Part shown: one piece after another, positions 1 through 9,035 of the stretch
Layout: every line of letters begins with the position of its first letter
How positions within the stretch are numbered: the first letter of the stretch is position 1
Position numbers and translations under genes: made by a program
Notes under the pieces: model-generated
Database searches by the model: none
The model's input: only the letters and a program-made list of their open reading frames with translations
Told to the model about the DNA's origin: nothing
Assembly: GCF_016861845.1 (NCBI RefSeq)
Contig: NZ_BOLV01000012.1
Coordinates: 1-64,000 of the forward strand
DNA from: Lacticaseibacillus suilingensis
GTDB taxonomy: Bacteria > Bacillota > Bacilli > Lactobacillales > Lactobacillaceae
Direction of reading: 5' to 3'
DNA: 64,000 nt

Positions 1-127
1 CCGCACTGAACCATCGTCCCAGACGTATTCTGAACTATCTTCGCCCATGCGATTACTACCGATGCATGGCGTAACAGACTAGACCACTATCAAGAATTCG
101 TTATCATCGTTGCACTTGACTTGAAAA

Positions 128-1021
128 TTGAGGGATATTGAAGTCGCGCTTATCGGCGATGGCGTGGCGGCGATGCCAAATGATTTATTCCAAGCGCCAC
201 GCGGATTGGTCGTGCGTCAGCTGAACTATCAGCCCAGTCGTGGGGCTGGGGTGGCTCGGCAAGTCGGTATTGACCACACAGCAGGTAACTATTTTATGTT
301 CATTGACGCCGACGATGAGCTTAGTGATGTTTTCGCGTTGAGAGACATGCTGGCGCCGACGCGTGAGCATGATCATGACCTGATCATTGCGCGCTATACC
401 AAGCAACAATACCGGCGAGATGGGTTTAATTATGCGCTGTCAGCTAAATACGATTGGAAAGCGGCCTATGGCAAACTGTATCACCGCGAGTACATCAAGC
501 GGATTGGGCTTACTTGGCACCCAGATTTGCGGATCTTCGAGGATACCTATTTTGTGGGATTGGCCTGTGAGCTGGCCCAGGATCGCTTTTATCTAGACAA
601 ACCGGTGTATGTCTGGCTGTGGAATCCTAAATCAACCGTGCGTAAAAATGGTCACGAATTCGATCATCAGCTGCATACTTGGGCGGAATCTAACCGCTAT
701 ATTTTGGAAATATTGCGGCAGCAAAAGCCCTCGGTTTGGCCCCGTGATTTCTATGAATATATGGCCGATTTGTTTTACCGGGAAAAACAGCATCCAGCTG
801 TCGATCCGGACGCCTTTATTGCCGAACACACGAAGCTCTTGGTTGAAAATCGCAGTTTGTGGACCGATGAAGGGCAAGAGCAAGTCAGAAAACTAATCAT
901 CAGAGACAGCGAACCTGGCGGTAGACGGGTCGGCTGGTCCACTGCTGGGATGGAAAAATATTTGTCAGTTCAGATAAAGCTGCTAAGGCATGCCTTTGAT
1001 GAGGCGCAAAACCATGCATGA
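128..1021 (+). CDS. Family 2 glycosyltransferase, N-terminally truncated
   Basis: GT-A fold glycosyltransferase that would transfer a sugar from a nucleotide-sugar donor. Visible are the IEVALIGDG strand (normally IEVVLIDDGS), the ARQVGIDHTAGNY segment and an intact FIDADDE acid motif near residues 58-64. The usual first ~30 residues (the V-x-I-I-V-P-x-Y-N strand and following helix) are missing because an in-frame stop at 122-124 blocks upstream extension. The only start is TTG at 128, without a good ribosome binding site. A VIIVAL-like strand is readable in another frame at 97-117, so the gene probably lost its 5' part by deletion and frameshift. It heads a compact row of related genes. Family assignment is good; activity is doubtful and it may be a pseudogene. 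Confidence 0.6.
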   Translation: MRDIEVALIGDGVAAMPNDLFQAPRGLVVRQLNYQPSRGAGVARQVGIDHTAGNYFMFIDADDELSDVFALRDMLAPTREHDHDLIIARYTKQQYRRDGFNYALSAKYDWKAAYGKLYHREYIKRIGLTWHPDLRIFEDTYFVGLACELAQDRFYLDKPVYVWLWNPKSTVRKNGHEFDHQLHTWAESNRYILEILRQQKPSVWPRDFYEYMADLFYREKQHPAVDPDAFIAEHTKLLVENRSLWTDEGQEQVRKLIIRDSEPGGRRVGWSTAGMEKYLSVQIKLLRHAFDEAQNHA

Positions 1022-1277
1022 GGCCAACGTGAATATCGGCATTTTGTTTCAATTAGATGACGGTGCTGATTTTGACCGGAGGCTGGCTTCTGTCTGCAAG
1101 GCAATTGGAGTAAACTTAAATTGTGTGAAAGTGCTTGCAACAAATGACGGCAGCGCTGAGCTGGCCCAAATGGTGATTGCGAATCACCCGTGGTGGCAAG
1201 TAAGCATCAATAAAGGTAAGACACGGCTAGTCGAACTGGCCGCGGGCGATTTTAACAACTTGGAGGAACAGGTATGA
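1014..1277 (+). CDS. Short protein resembling the N-terminal third of a GT2 enzyme
   Basis: An 87-residue protein. The chosen ATG at 1014 overlaps the end of the upstream glycosyltransferase, and its 3' end overlaps the next gene by four bases. The order of elements imitates the start of a GT-A domain: a first hydrophobic strand (NIGILFQL), an LATNDGS turn where active enzymes carry DDGS, and an NKGKTRLVELAAGDF stretch like the N-x-G-x-x-x-A-R-N segment. It stops before any DXD motif, so it cannot be a complete transferase. It could be a remnant of a split gene or a small accessory subunit. Tight coupling on both sides favours translation. Function unknown. Confidence 0.45.
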   Translation: MHEANVNIGILFQLDDGADFDRRLASVCKAIGVNLNCVKVLATNDGSAELAQMVIANHPWWQVSINKGKTRLVELAAGDFNNLEEQV

Positions 1278-2233
1278 ACAAGCGGGTCAGTCTTATTATC
1301 GCTATGGAATCGGCTTCGGTGCATGATTTGGCTGTGCCGTTATCATCCATCAACAATCAGCTAGGGGTGGATTTTCGCGAGATTGAAGTGCTCTTGATTG
1401 ATAACGGGCGCTATCAGTTGGAAGATTTGGAGCCGCTTCGGGTGTTCAACCACCTGACCTTCCGTTATATCAAGCCGGCAAAAATTTGGTCTTGGGCTAA
1501 TGCCTTTCAGCAAGGCGTGATGCTGGCCACGGGCAAGTACGTCGCCTTTCTGGGGCCGAATTTTCAGTTCAATGCCGTCGATGTTTTGCAGCAAGTGCTG
1601 CAGACCATTACGGCCCATCCTGAAGCACAGCTGATTTCCGGCCTGTTGATGCGCCAAGAGATGAACGACGATCGCAGCTATGCCTATAAAGTTGAGTCAG
1701 CTAACCATCTATTGAGCGGCCGCTTCATCAACCGCAACTTATTGATGCAAAGCCAGATCAAATTCGAAGACTTTGGCGTCTATACCGAGCAGTACGTGGG
1801 CCAGCAGATTGAAGCCATCGCGCAAGCCCCACGCAAGCTGGAAAGTGTCGTGGCTGTGCAGTTTATGGGTCGGGCGCTACCGGAAACGGTGCTACCGCCG
1901 CAACCTGAAACCCTGCAGCTGGAATGGGTGCGGATGATGACCCGTTTTCTCACGCGCCTGCGGAGTTTAGCCCCTGATCAGTATGTGCCGACTTTGGCCA
2001 AAACCATCGTGCGGTTCTACTCACAAGCGGGAGGAGACGCCGCGATGACGGCACAGATGGCGGAGCTGACGGCAGTGCATGCGGAAAAATGGCCCCAAAT
2101 TATGGCGTTTGTCGATGACCTGCGCGTTAGCGACCTGAACCCGGCCGCGCCGTGGAATGCCGCGCCGTCTCGATTCAATGCCTATTTGCAGCGGATTTCG
2201 CCGCTAACGGCGCATGTTTCCGTCAACGCATAG
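1274..2233 (+). CDS. Divergent GT2-like protein lacking the DXD motif
   Basis: A 319-residue protein starting at ATG 1274 after a GGAGGAACAGGT site, in an ATGA overlap with the preceding gene. The N-terminus follows the GT-A pattern: VSLIIAMES strand, EVLLIDNG where the family has DDGS, then WANAFQQGVMLATGKYVAFLGPNF. At the place where active enzymes have the metal-binding DXD (FLDADD) this protein reads FLGPNF, so both acidic residues are absent. The remaining ~200 residues match nothing I recognise. It may be an inactive partner or a binding protein derived from a glycosyltransferase. The location in a glycosylation-like gene row supports a surface polymer role, which is inference. Confidence 0.55.
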   Translation: MNKRVSLIIAMESASVHDLAVPLSSINNQLGVDFREIEVLLIDNGRYQLEDLEPLRVFNHLTFRYIKPAKIWSWANAFQQGVMLATGKYVAFLGPNFQFNAVDVLQQVLQTITAHPEAQLISGLLMRQEMNDDRSYAYKVESANHLLSGRFINRNLLMQSQIKFEDFGVYTEQYVGQQIEAIAQAPRKLESVVAVQFMGRALPETVLPPQPETLQLEWVRMMTRFLTRLRSLAPDQYVPTLAKTIVRFYSQAGGDAAMTAQMAELTAVHAEKWPQIMAFVDDLRVSDLNPAAPWNAAPSRFNAYLQRISPLTAHVSVNA

Positions 2234-2248
2234 CAGGGAGGAAACGCG

Positions 2249-3109
2249 ATGCAGGCGTTTTTTGTCACAGGCACGTTAGCGGCGCCGCCAGCGGCCGTCG
2301 AGGCGGCGCTGTACGAAAGAGTGAAGGTCTTTGCTACACTAGGTGTGCGCGCGACGATTGTCACCCTGGGCGATTCGCCGACTTGGCCACAGGTCGTCGG
2401 CGAGTATGGGGTGCAGCCGGAGCAAGTGGTTTCCGTCTTCGATCAAATTCAGCAGGTGCCGGCTTTAGCAGTTGCGCCTTTCATGGCGGCCAAGCTCGCT
2501 TTTCCGAGTGATTGGGCAAAACTGGGTCAAGCCGAGGGCGATGAGTATCACCGGCAGGATCAGTTGCGGGCGAAAGTGTGGCGCGATGAAGCCGGCCATG
2601 TCGACGCGGTGGATTACTTCGATGAAAGTGGGACCCGCTCCCGCCGCGACCTCTATGATTGCCGCGGCTTTCTCAGCCAGGTGCGCCATTATGCCGAAAG
2701 TCACTTGCGGCAAGTGACCTACTTAACGCCGCAGGGACAGACGGCGGCGACACAGGATTTTAATCAAGGCGGCCTGCTGACCCTTAATGCGACCGGTGCG
2801 CAGTACGCCTCCTTTGCCGGCTTTGTCCAAGCAATGTTGCAACCGTTGGCCAATACCGGCGCTTTGATTATGGCGGAACGGCGCGAGTACGATGCGGCTG
2901 TCGCGCAGCTCCAAGGCGTCAAGCATGGGTATCGACTGCGTGAGGGCAATTTGCGGATTACGCCTCAGGCGGATGATGTGATTATTACCAGCCAGTTTCA
3001 TGCCGAGTTGCCGCAAGCCAAAGTCTTCGATGAAGATCGCGCTGATGTGCAGTTGCAGCGGGGTTGGCAGCGGATTCTTGAGGCTGAAGGAGTCATTGAG
3101 CAACAATGA
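2249..3109 (+). CDS. Protein with GtfA/GtfB-like accessory beta domain
   Basis: A 286-residue protein with a good ribosome binding site (CAGGGAGGAAACGCG) before ATG 2249. Residues ~115-175 contain a repeated YDxxG-type pattern (VDYFDESG, RDLYDCRGFLS, YLTPQGQ) that resembles the extended beta domain inserted in accessory-Sec GtfA/GtfB enzymes and poly(glycerol phosphate) glucosyltransferases. The N-terminal ~100 residues look like an alpha/beta half domain. A full GT-B catalytic second domain is not evident at this length. The protein at 6069-7064 has a related layout. It is likely a substrate-recognition or degenerate glycosyltransferase component of the locus. The family link is by pattern only. 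Confidence 0.5.
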   Translation: MQAFFVTGTLAAPPAAVEAALYERVKVFATLGVRATIVTLGDSPTWPQVVGEYGVQPEQVVSVFDQIQQVPALAVAPFMAAKLAFPSDWAKLGQAEGDEYHRQDQLRAKVWRDEAGHVDAVDYFDESGTRSRRDLYDCRGFLSQVRHYAESHLRQVTYLTPQGQTAATQDFNQGGLLTLNATGAQYASFAGFVQAMLQPLANTGALIMAERREYDAAVAQLQGVKHGYRLREGNLRITPQADDVIITSQFHAELPQAKVFDEDRADVQLQRGWQRILEAEGVIEQQ

Positions 3110-3149
3110 GATTTAAAAAGTGGTCAGCAATGGCCACTTTTTGAATCTC
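3108..3149. terminator. Strong rho-independent terminator
   Basis: Perfect stem AAAAAGTGG/CCACTTTTT with an outer GAGATT/AATCTC extension around a TCAGCAATGG loop. It begins at the stop codon of the preceding gene and is symmetrical enough to work in both directions. It separates the GT-like genes from the YfhO gene. Confidence 0.85.
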
Positions 3150-3239
3150 GGTGAAACTGAGCCGCTCAGTGATTAAATTTTGTTGGCGTCAGGCCTAATA
3201 AAAGCGCTACATTGCGAGCCAAAAATGATAAAATTAATT

Positions 3240-3245
3240 TATAAT
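3240..3245 (+). promoter_or_regulatory. Probable -10 box of the yfhO-like gene
   Basis: TATAAT within a very AT-rich stretch (3225-3255) that stands out from the GC-rich surroundings, about 65 bases before the gene start. No convincing -35 element is visible. Confidence 0.45.
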
Positions 3246-3311
3246 AATTAATCAGTGATGATTAGGGGAAGACGTAGCGCGGTTGGGGGGCCGAGCTACG
3301 GAGGAGGACTT

Positions 3312-6059
3312 ATGAAGGCGGTTCGGCGGGTTATTGGGCCAATAGGGTTGTATCTTTTCGTGATCGTGGCGGCGGTGGGCGTCGCAATCATCGGGCTAAA
3401 GGTTAACGGGATTGCCCCGTTTGGTCCGCACACGATTTTGCGGCAGGACTTGAACCAGCAATATGCCAGCTACTTTGCCTATTTGAAGCGGAACTTTGGC
3501 GACTGGCAGCAGTTTCTCTATTCGAGCAGTATGACCTTGGGCGGGAATATGTTTGGGCTGACCACCTACTACTTGCTGAGCCCATTCAATGTCTTGTTGT
3601 TCCTTTTTCCCTTTAGTCAACTCCCAATTGCGGTGGCCTGGATGGCCGTGGCGAAAAATGCCGCTGCTGCCGCCACGATGCTGGTGCTGGTGCGCTATTT
3701 CAACCGCCACTATGCGCTGAAGGTCAATGTCCCACTCCAGGTACTACTTGCGTTATCCTGGGCCTTTTCCGGATGGATGTTGCATTACTCCATGGATTTG
3801 ATGTGGCAAGATACCGTGATTTTACTGCCACTGGTGGTGCTCGGGGTGGAGCGTTACATTACCCACACCAAGTGGGCCTTCTACTCGGTGATGCTGGGGT
3901 TGTCCTTGATTTTGAATTACTACATCGGCTACATGGTGGCTCTGTTTTTGGTGCACTATTTTGTGCTCCGCATGGTCATTCAGTGGCGCATTGCTGGGTG
4001 GCACCTCAAACAAATTCTGCTGAAACTCACTTATTTTGGCGCGATTTCGCTGGTGACGGTGGGGTTGGCATGGGTGATCATTTGGCCAACCTTGAAGACC
4101 CTGCAAGGCGTTAAAGGCACCACGGCCTATCATTTCACCTTGACGCATACGTGGACACTTTATCGGATGCTGAATAACCTCTTCAACCTGACCTATACGC
4201 CGATGAGTTGGAACAATCCTGGCCCGGAAATCTATACTGGGGTCATTGTGATGATTCTGCTGGCGGCCTTCTTCTTCGCTAATCGTATTCCTGCACTCAT
4301 TCGGGTGGCGACCGGGGTGACGTTAGTGCTGCTGGCGCTGGAGTCATTGTTCGATGGGACGAATACCGCCTGGCATGGCTTCTCCAAACCAGTGGGATTT
4401 TTGCAACGCTGGTCCTTTGTGTTTGGGTTTTTGTTTATCTTGATGGCGCTGTTTACCTTTGGCCTCATGCGCGTGAGTGCCAGAGCGGCGCGCTATCTCT
4501 TCTTAGTCGTCGTGTTGGTCGCGATTATGGTAGCCTTTCATCAGGTCAGAATTTTCAGCTACCAAGGGGATTATGCGGTTAATCAATTTACCAATGTGAC
4601 CTTCGGCTATAATGTGGCGATGATTGCGGTGGGGGCCTTAGTTTTGACCCTCTACTTTGCTCGGCCCAAATGGCAACGGGTGACGGGTGTGCTGGTGGCA
4701 GTGGTCGGGGTGACCGATTTAGCGGTGGCCACGGTTTGGAGTTATGGCCACCAGCCCACTTACTTCAACATGGCACGCTACTCGCGGGAAGTGAAGGGCA
4801 CGAACGCGGCTGTGGCTTGGGTCAAGCAGCATGATCAAAACGACTTTTACCGGATGGAGTTGAACTATCAGCGCGATCGCACGACGCCAATGGAATTCGG
4901 GTTCAATGGGTTGACCCATTTCAGTTCTAGTCAGCCTCATGCCATTAATTTCATGATGCAAACGATGGGCTACCTTTCTAGTTCGCCTTGGACCTCCTAT
5001 GATGGTGGCTCGACGCGCGCGGCCGATAGCTTGTTTGGCATCAAGTACCTTGTCGATGGCCCCGCTGGCGTGACGAACCAAGCCAGTCGCCTGGTGACCC
5101 AAGGCCTCAAGCCTTTGGCCAATGTGAATGGCTACCATATCTATCAGAACCCATTGGCGCAAAAAATTGGGCTAGTCGCTCCCACCACCGCCACCAAGGT
5201 GAAGTCAACCTATAAGTTCATCGGGGTCGCGAATGTGGGAATGGTTTACGGTGATTTAAGTGGCGTCGATAACATTTACATGCTGCGCGGTGGGGTGAAA
5301 GAAACCAAACGGGATTTGAAGACCCGCACCGTCAAGATTTCGGTGCCCGGTGGCGGGGTGAACCGACCGCTTTACCTCGAGCTGCGGCATGATAAGCTCT
5401 ACACCCTGACACCGGAAACTCGGCCTGATGTCGTGGTTTTAGTTAATGGTAAGAAAATTGTGACCGATGGTACGGAAACTGAAAGTGGGGTCATTCCCCT
5501 GGGGACCTATCCCGAGGGCCAAACCATTACAGTGACGCTGAAGGTGCTAGACTACACCAAAACGCAAAAGAAATTCGATAAGAAAAAGCGCGTTACCCAC
5601 CTGCCGAAATACAGTGTTCTCGTGGGTTATCAGGAGCGTTTTGATCAGGCGCTGAAGCAAATGAGCCAGCAACCGGTCAACCTCAAGCGGCTGAAAACCA
5701 CCCACTGGCGAGGCACCGCCACCGCTACCAAAGCCAATCAGTCGCTGATTATGACCTTGCCTTACGATACGGACTGGCAAGTCACAGTGGATGGCAAACC
5801 GGTGAAAGCGCACAAGTATCTGGAGCTGATGAAAATCAACCTGAAGACCGCGGGTACGCACCACGTGGAACTGAAATATACCTTCCCCGAGTTGCGACAG
5901 GGCCTCAAGGTCAGCATGGCGGCCAGTGTTGGTTTGGTGATTTTGCTGATTATCCAAGCGATCACGGTTTGGGGCTGGCGCATTCGCAATCGGCACCTGG
6001 AACGAGTGGCGAGGGCCAAAGCACCGCTTTTTGACGCCCATTTCTTCGATTATCGTTAG
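3312..6059 (+). CDS. YfhO family membrane protein (GT-C-like)
   Basis: A 915-residue polytopic membrane protein. The ATG at 3312 follows a perfect GGAGGAGGACTT site and begins MKAVRRVIGP; an upstream in-frame ATG is an over-extension. The N-terminal ~490 residues hold a dozen or more hydrophobic segments, a first extracytoplasmic loop with a D-L-N-Q-Q-Y motif typical of YfhO, then a large extracytoplasmic domain (~500-870) and a final membrane helix near 880. In Bacillus subtilis YfhO is needed to add GlcNAc to lipoteichoic acid from an undecaprenyl-phosphate-linked donor; related proteins glycosylate wall polymers. Here it lies between glycosyltransferase-like genes, which fits transfer of a lipid-linked sugar outside the membrane. 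Acceptor unknown. Confidence 0.8.
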   Translation: MKAVRRVIGPIGLYLFVIVAAVGVAIIGLKVNGIAPFGPHTILRQDLNQQYASYFAYLKRNFGDWQQFLYSSSMTLGGNMFGLTTYYLLSPFNVLLFLFPFSQLPIAVAWMAVAKNAAAAATMLVLVRYFNRHYALKVNVPLQVLLALSWAFSGWMLHYSMDLMWQDTVILLPLVVLGVERYITHTKWAFYSVMLGLSLILNYYIGYMVALFLVHYFVLRMVIQWRIAGWHLKQILLKLTYFGAISLVTVGLAWVIIWPTLKTLQGVKGTTAYHFTLTHTWTLYRMLNNLFNLTYTPMSWNNPGPEIYTGVIVMILLAAFFFANRIPALIRVATGVTLVLLALESLFDGTNTAWHGFSKPVGFLQRWSFVFGFLFILMALFTFGLMRVSARAARYLFLVVVLVAIMVAFHQVRIFSYQGDYAVNQFTNVTFGYNVAMIAVGALVLTLYFARPKWQRVTGVLVAVVGVTDLAVATVWSYGHQPTYFNMARYSREVKGTNAAVAWVKQHDQNDFYRMELNYQRDRTTPMEFGFNGLTHFSSSQPHAINFMMQTMGYLSSSPWTSYDGGSTRAADSLFGIKYLVDGPAGVTNQASRLVTQGLKPLANVNGYHIYQNPLAQKIGLVAPTTATKVKSTYKFIGVANVGMVYGDLSGVDNIYMLRGGVKETKRDLKTRTVKISVPGGGVNRPLYLELRHDKLYTLTPETRPDVVVLVNGKKIVTDGTETESGVIPLGTYPEGQTITVTLKVLDYTKTQKKFDKKKRVTHLPKYSVLVGYQERFDQALKQMSQQPVNLKRLKTTHWRGTATATKANQSLIMTLPYDTDWQVTVDGKPVKAHKYLELMKINLKTAGTHHVELKYTFPELRQGLKVSMAASVGLVILLIIQAITVWGWRIRNRHLERVARAKAPLFDAHFFDYR

Positions 6060-6068
6060 GAGGCTACC

Positions 6069-7064
6069 ATGAGTTTATTCAAGTCAAAACAGCCAGTGCA
6101 GGCGGCAACTAATGGCCCTGATTACTATTTTCTTGATCGCATTGCCCCAACCATTTCGATTGAGGCGGCGGCGCATTTGAAGGCCGTGAAGGCGGCGCTG
6201 GCTGAGCGGCCGGTGACTGTGTTGTCTGGGGGGCTGGATCCGCGAGCCAATGATAACTTCACGCTGTATCGCGACAAGGGTCATTTCTTTGCCAAGGGCA
6301 CGCCGCATGAGAACTTCTTTGCCGAACTGCATGGCCATCGCGAACTGAAAAATCAGCCGCTGACTGCATTGCCGCTGGCAGGCTATCTGGGCGATTTGCA
6401 AACGTTTGAAGACTATGCGCGCAGCGCCACCGTTTACCATGACGGGGATGGCCAGCCAATTTACCGGGTGGATCGGGACGAACGCGGCCGGGTCTGTGCC
6501 ATCAATTATTTTGCCGGCGGCCAGCCGGTGCGGGTGGACACTTACGACCAGCATCAACGACTTTTGATGTCCGAGCAGTTCGGGGCCACGGCCAATTCGG
6601 CGCAGCTGGTGGATGGCCGCGATGCGCCGACTGTGCACAGCATCATGAGTCGCACCTTGTATTCAGAGGCCGGGCGGCCAGTGTTTGCCCAAACTTTCTC
6701 GCCGTCGGAGTTGTGGTTGTTGGATGACCATGCAGTGCCGGTGCGGTTATTTCAAACCGAGGCGGCGTTGATGGCAGCGTGGCTGATGGATCATGTGGAT
6801 TGCCACAACCATTTGTATGTCGCCGCGGACACGCCAATTTTTGCTCAGATGGCTAGCTACGATAAACTGCGTGAGCACCTGATTCCGATTGTGCAAGATA
6901 AGCTAGATTCTGCGGTGCTCGCGGGAACGCCATTCACGGAAATTCTGGTGAGTGAGGGCTTAAATGCCGGCGACTTCACGGAGTACGCTAACCAGATCAC
7001 GACGATGCCCAACTGGATTGGGTTCAAACCCACTACCGGCTGGTCGGTATTCAAACATAACTAA
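6069..7064 (+). CDS. GtfA/GtfB-like accessory-domain protein
   Basis: A 331-residue protein starting nine bases after the YfhO gene with a TTAGGAGG site, so probably co-transcribed. Residues ~125-215 carry tandem Y-D-x-x-G-like turns (YHDGDGQPIY, VDRDERGRV, VDTYDQHQRL, TLYSEAGRPVF) like the beta meander of GtfA/GtfB-type glycosyltransferases. The segment after it (SELWLLDDHAVPV through LYVAADTPIF) resembles the link into a GT-B Rossmann half. There is no room for a complete catalytic C-terminal domain. The paralogue-like gene at 2249-3109 suggests the pair acts in the same complex. Exact function unknown. Confidence 0.5.
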   Translation: MSLFKSKQPVQAATNGPDYYFLDRIAPTISIEAAAHLKAVKAALAERPVTVLSGGLDPRANDNFTLYRDKGHFFAKGTPHENFFAELHGHRELKNQPLTALPLAGYLGDLQTFEDYARSATVYHDGDGQPIYRVDRDERGRVCAINYFAGGQPVRVDTYDQHQRLLMSEQFGATANSAQLVDGRDAPTVHSIMSRTLYSEAGRPVFAQTFSPSELWLLDDHAVPVRLFQTEAALMAAWLMDHVDCHNHLYVAADTPIFAQMASYDKLREHLIPIVQDKLDSAVLAGTPFTEILVSEGLNAGDFTEYANQITTMPNWIGFKPTTGWSVFKHN

Positions 7065-7071
7065 ATCATGG

Positions 7072-7098
7072 CCGCAAGCAAATTCGCTTGCGGTTTTT
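7072..7098 (+). terminator. Rho-independent terminator
   Basis: CCGCAAGC stem, AAATTC loop, GCTTGCGG, then five T. It closes the YfhO operon. Confidence 0.85.
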
Positions 7099-7138
7099 GG
7101 GTGCTGCTGGGGTACACTGGCATTAAGAGGTGATGACG

Positions 7139-8911
7139 ATGTTAACGCCATGGGGGGAAAAGCTCAATCGAGATCAGCCACTGTCTGAATACCCGCGGCC
7201 GCAGCTGCGCCGGGAGCAGTGGCTTAATTTGAACGGCCAATGGGACTATGCGATTACGGCGACCCTGACGTTGCCCAAGCAGTGGGCGGGTCAGATTACT
7301 GTTCCTTTTTCACCAGAAAGTGAACTCGGTGGCGGCTTGCCACCGCTCCAGCCAACGCAAACCTTGTGGTATCGGCGGCAGGTCACGGTACCGGTAGGGG
7401 CTGAGGGCCATTGTTTATTACACTTTGGGGCGGTAGATCAGTACTGCCAGGTCTTTGTGGACCGGCAAAAGCTGGTCACGCATCGTGGCGGCTACTGGCC
7501 TTTTAGCTGTGAGCTACCGGCTAGTACTTGGGGCAAAACGGTTGAGCTGATCGTGGCGGTGCAAGATCACAGTGACCAAAGCGATGAAGCCACAGGTAAG
7601 CAGCGCCTGCAGCCCGGGGGCATTTGGTATCCGCCGCAAAGTGGCATTTGGCAAACGGTTTGGCTGGAACAGGTGCCTGCGACTTACATCTCCGACCTGA
7701 CGTTATCGCCGGATTTGAGTAACGGGCAAGTGACGGTCAAGGTGACCTTGAATCACGCCACCACGGACACGTTAGCTGTGACCGTGTCCGCCCAGCAGCA
7801 AACTGTGGCCGCGGCGACGACTGCCGGCGTGGCCGTCACGTTGACTTTGCCGGACAAGCACCCATGGACACCCGAGGACCCGTTTCTCTATGAGGTGACG
7901 GTCCAAGTCGGACAGGATACCGTGACGTCGTATTTTGGCCTCCGTAGTTTTGGGCGCGGGGCTGATGCCAATGGCCAGACCGTCTTTTTGCTGAACGGTA
8001 AGCCTTATTATCAATCCGGGGTGCTGGATCAGGGTTATTGGAGCGATGGGCTTTACACTGCGCCCAGTGATGAGGCAATGGTGGCTGAGCTGAAGCGGAT
8101 CAAGGCCTTGGGCTTCAACATGATTAGAAAACACATCAAAATCGAGCCGCTCCGCTGGTACTACCACTGCGACCAGCTGGGCCTGTTGGTGTGGCAAGAT
8201 TTCGTGTCCGGTGGTGGTCCGTATTCGCCGTGGGTGATTCAGATTTTGCCGTTCATTGGCATCACTTTGAAGGATACGCATGCAGGCTTTGGCCGCCAGT
8301 CCCCAGCCGGCCGGGCCGTTTATCACCGCGACCTGCAGCGCACAGTTGCGTTGCTAAAGAATGTGGTCTCAATTTGTACCTGGGTCCCATTCAACGAAGG
8401 TTGGGGGCAATTCGCCACGCAGGCCATCACACAGGAACTGGCGGCGCTGGACCCCACGCGTTTAATCGATCAGGCTTCCGGCTGGCATGACCAACACGGC
8501 GGGGATTTTCGCTCTTGGCATATCTACTACAAGCCATTTCATCTCCATCGTGATCGATTCGGCCGGATTCAGGCCCTCACCGAATTCGGGGGTTACAGTT
8601 TGCCGTGGCCAGGGCATGCCCCGGAAAAGGCGTTTGGTTACCGGTATTACCATAGTCGGCAAAAGTTAACCGCTGCGCTGGTCAAGCTGTACCGCAAGCG
8701 GGTCCTGCCAGCCATTAAGCGCGGGCTAGCAGCCAGCATTTATACCCAAGTCAGTGATGTCCATGGCGAGGTGAACGGCTTATGGACCTTTGACCGCCGA
8801 GTGATGAAAGTGGATGCTGAGGCGGTGCGTCAGGTCAACCAAGCGCTGCAACGGCGCTTTGCTGATGTTCACTCACGACTAAGACCGGGGAGAAACAAAA
8901 AAAGCATTTGA
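7139..8911 (+). CDS. Glycoside hydrolase family 2 (beta-galactosidase/glucuronidase-like)
   Basis: A 590-residue cytoplasmic-type GH2 enzyme without signal peptide. ATG 7139 was chosen because AAGAGG sits eight bases upstream; a GTG at 7130 overlaps that site. The order is sugar-binding jelly roll (to ~170), immunoglobulin-like domain (~175-270) and TIM barrel. Glu420 in the FNEGW motif is the expected acid/base and Glu482 in TEFGG the expected nucleophile; the spacing is near that of known GH2 enzymes. It is shorter than LacZ (about 1000 residues) and nearer to glucuronidase-sized or putative GH2 proteins. Substrate (beta-galactoside, glucuronide or mannoside) cannot be told. It is monocistronic between two terminators. 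Confidence 0.8.
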   Translation: MLTPWGEKLNRDQPLSEYPRPQLRREQWLNLNGQWDYAITATLTLPKQWAGQITVPFSPESELGGGLPPLQPTQTLWYRRQVTVPVGAEGHCLLHFGAVDQYCQVFVDRQKLVTHRGGYWPFSCELPASTWGKTVELIVAVQDHSDQSDEATGKQRLQPGGIWYPPQSGIWQTVWLEQVPATYISDLTLSPDLSNGQVTVKVTLNHATTDTLAVTVSAQQQTVAAATTAGVAVTLTLPDKHPWTPEDPFLYEVTVQVGQDTVTSYFGLRSFGRGADANGQTVFLLNGKPYYQSGVLDQGYWSDGLYTAPSDEAMVAELKRIKALGFNMIRKHIKIEPLRWYYHCDQLGLLVWQDFVSGGGPYSPWVIQILPFIGITLKDTHAGFGRQSPAGRAVYHRDLQRTVALLKNVVSICTWVPFNEGWGQFATQAITQELAALDPTRLIDQASGWHDQHGGDFRSWHIYYKPFHLHRDRFGRIQALTEFGGYSLPWPGHAPEKAFGYRYYHSRQKLTAALVKLYRKRVLPAIKRGLAASIYTQVSDVHGEVNGLWTFDRRVMKVDAEAVRQVNQALQRRFADVHSRLRPGRNKKSI

Positions 8912-8935
8912 CCAAATGGCCAAATGCTTTTTTTG
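8895..8935. terminator. Terminator, first copy of a repeated hairpin
   Basis: AGCATTTG/CAAATGCT stem flanked by A and T runs; the stem overlaps the last codons of the GH2 gene. The hairpin and the following GTCTGCCGAGGCAGGATA recur almost unchanged at 11815-11868. Confidence 0.85.
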
Positions 8936-9035
8936 TCTGCCGAGGCAGGATAGGTGGCAACCACGGTAGGTTAATTGCGGGCAAACTCTTCCGAACAGAG
9001 CGCTTAAAGCTCAGCTGGACGAGCCTTAAGCCCTT

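Noticed and set aside
2152-2511. 119-codon frame across the junction of two glycosylation genes
   Set aside because: Arg/Ala/Cys-rich shadow without a ribosome binding site; both overlapped genes have sites and plausible products.
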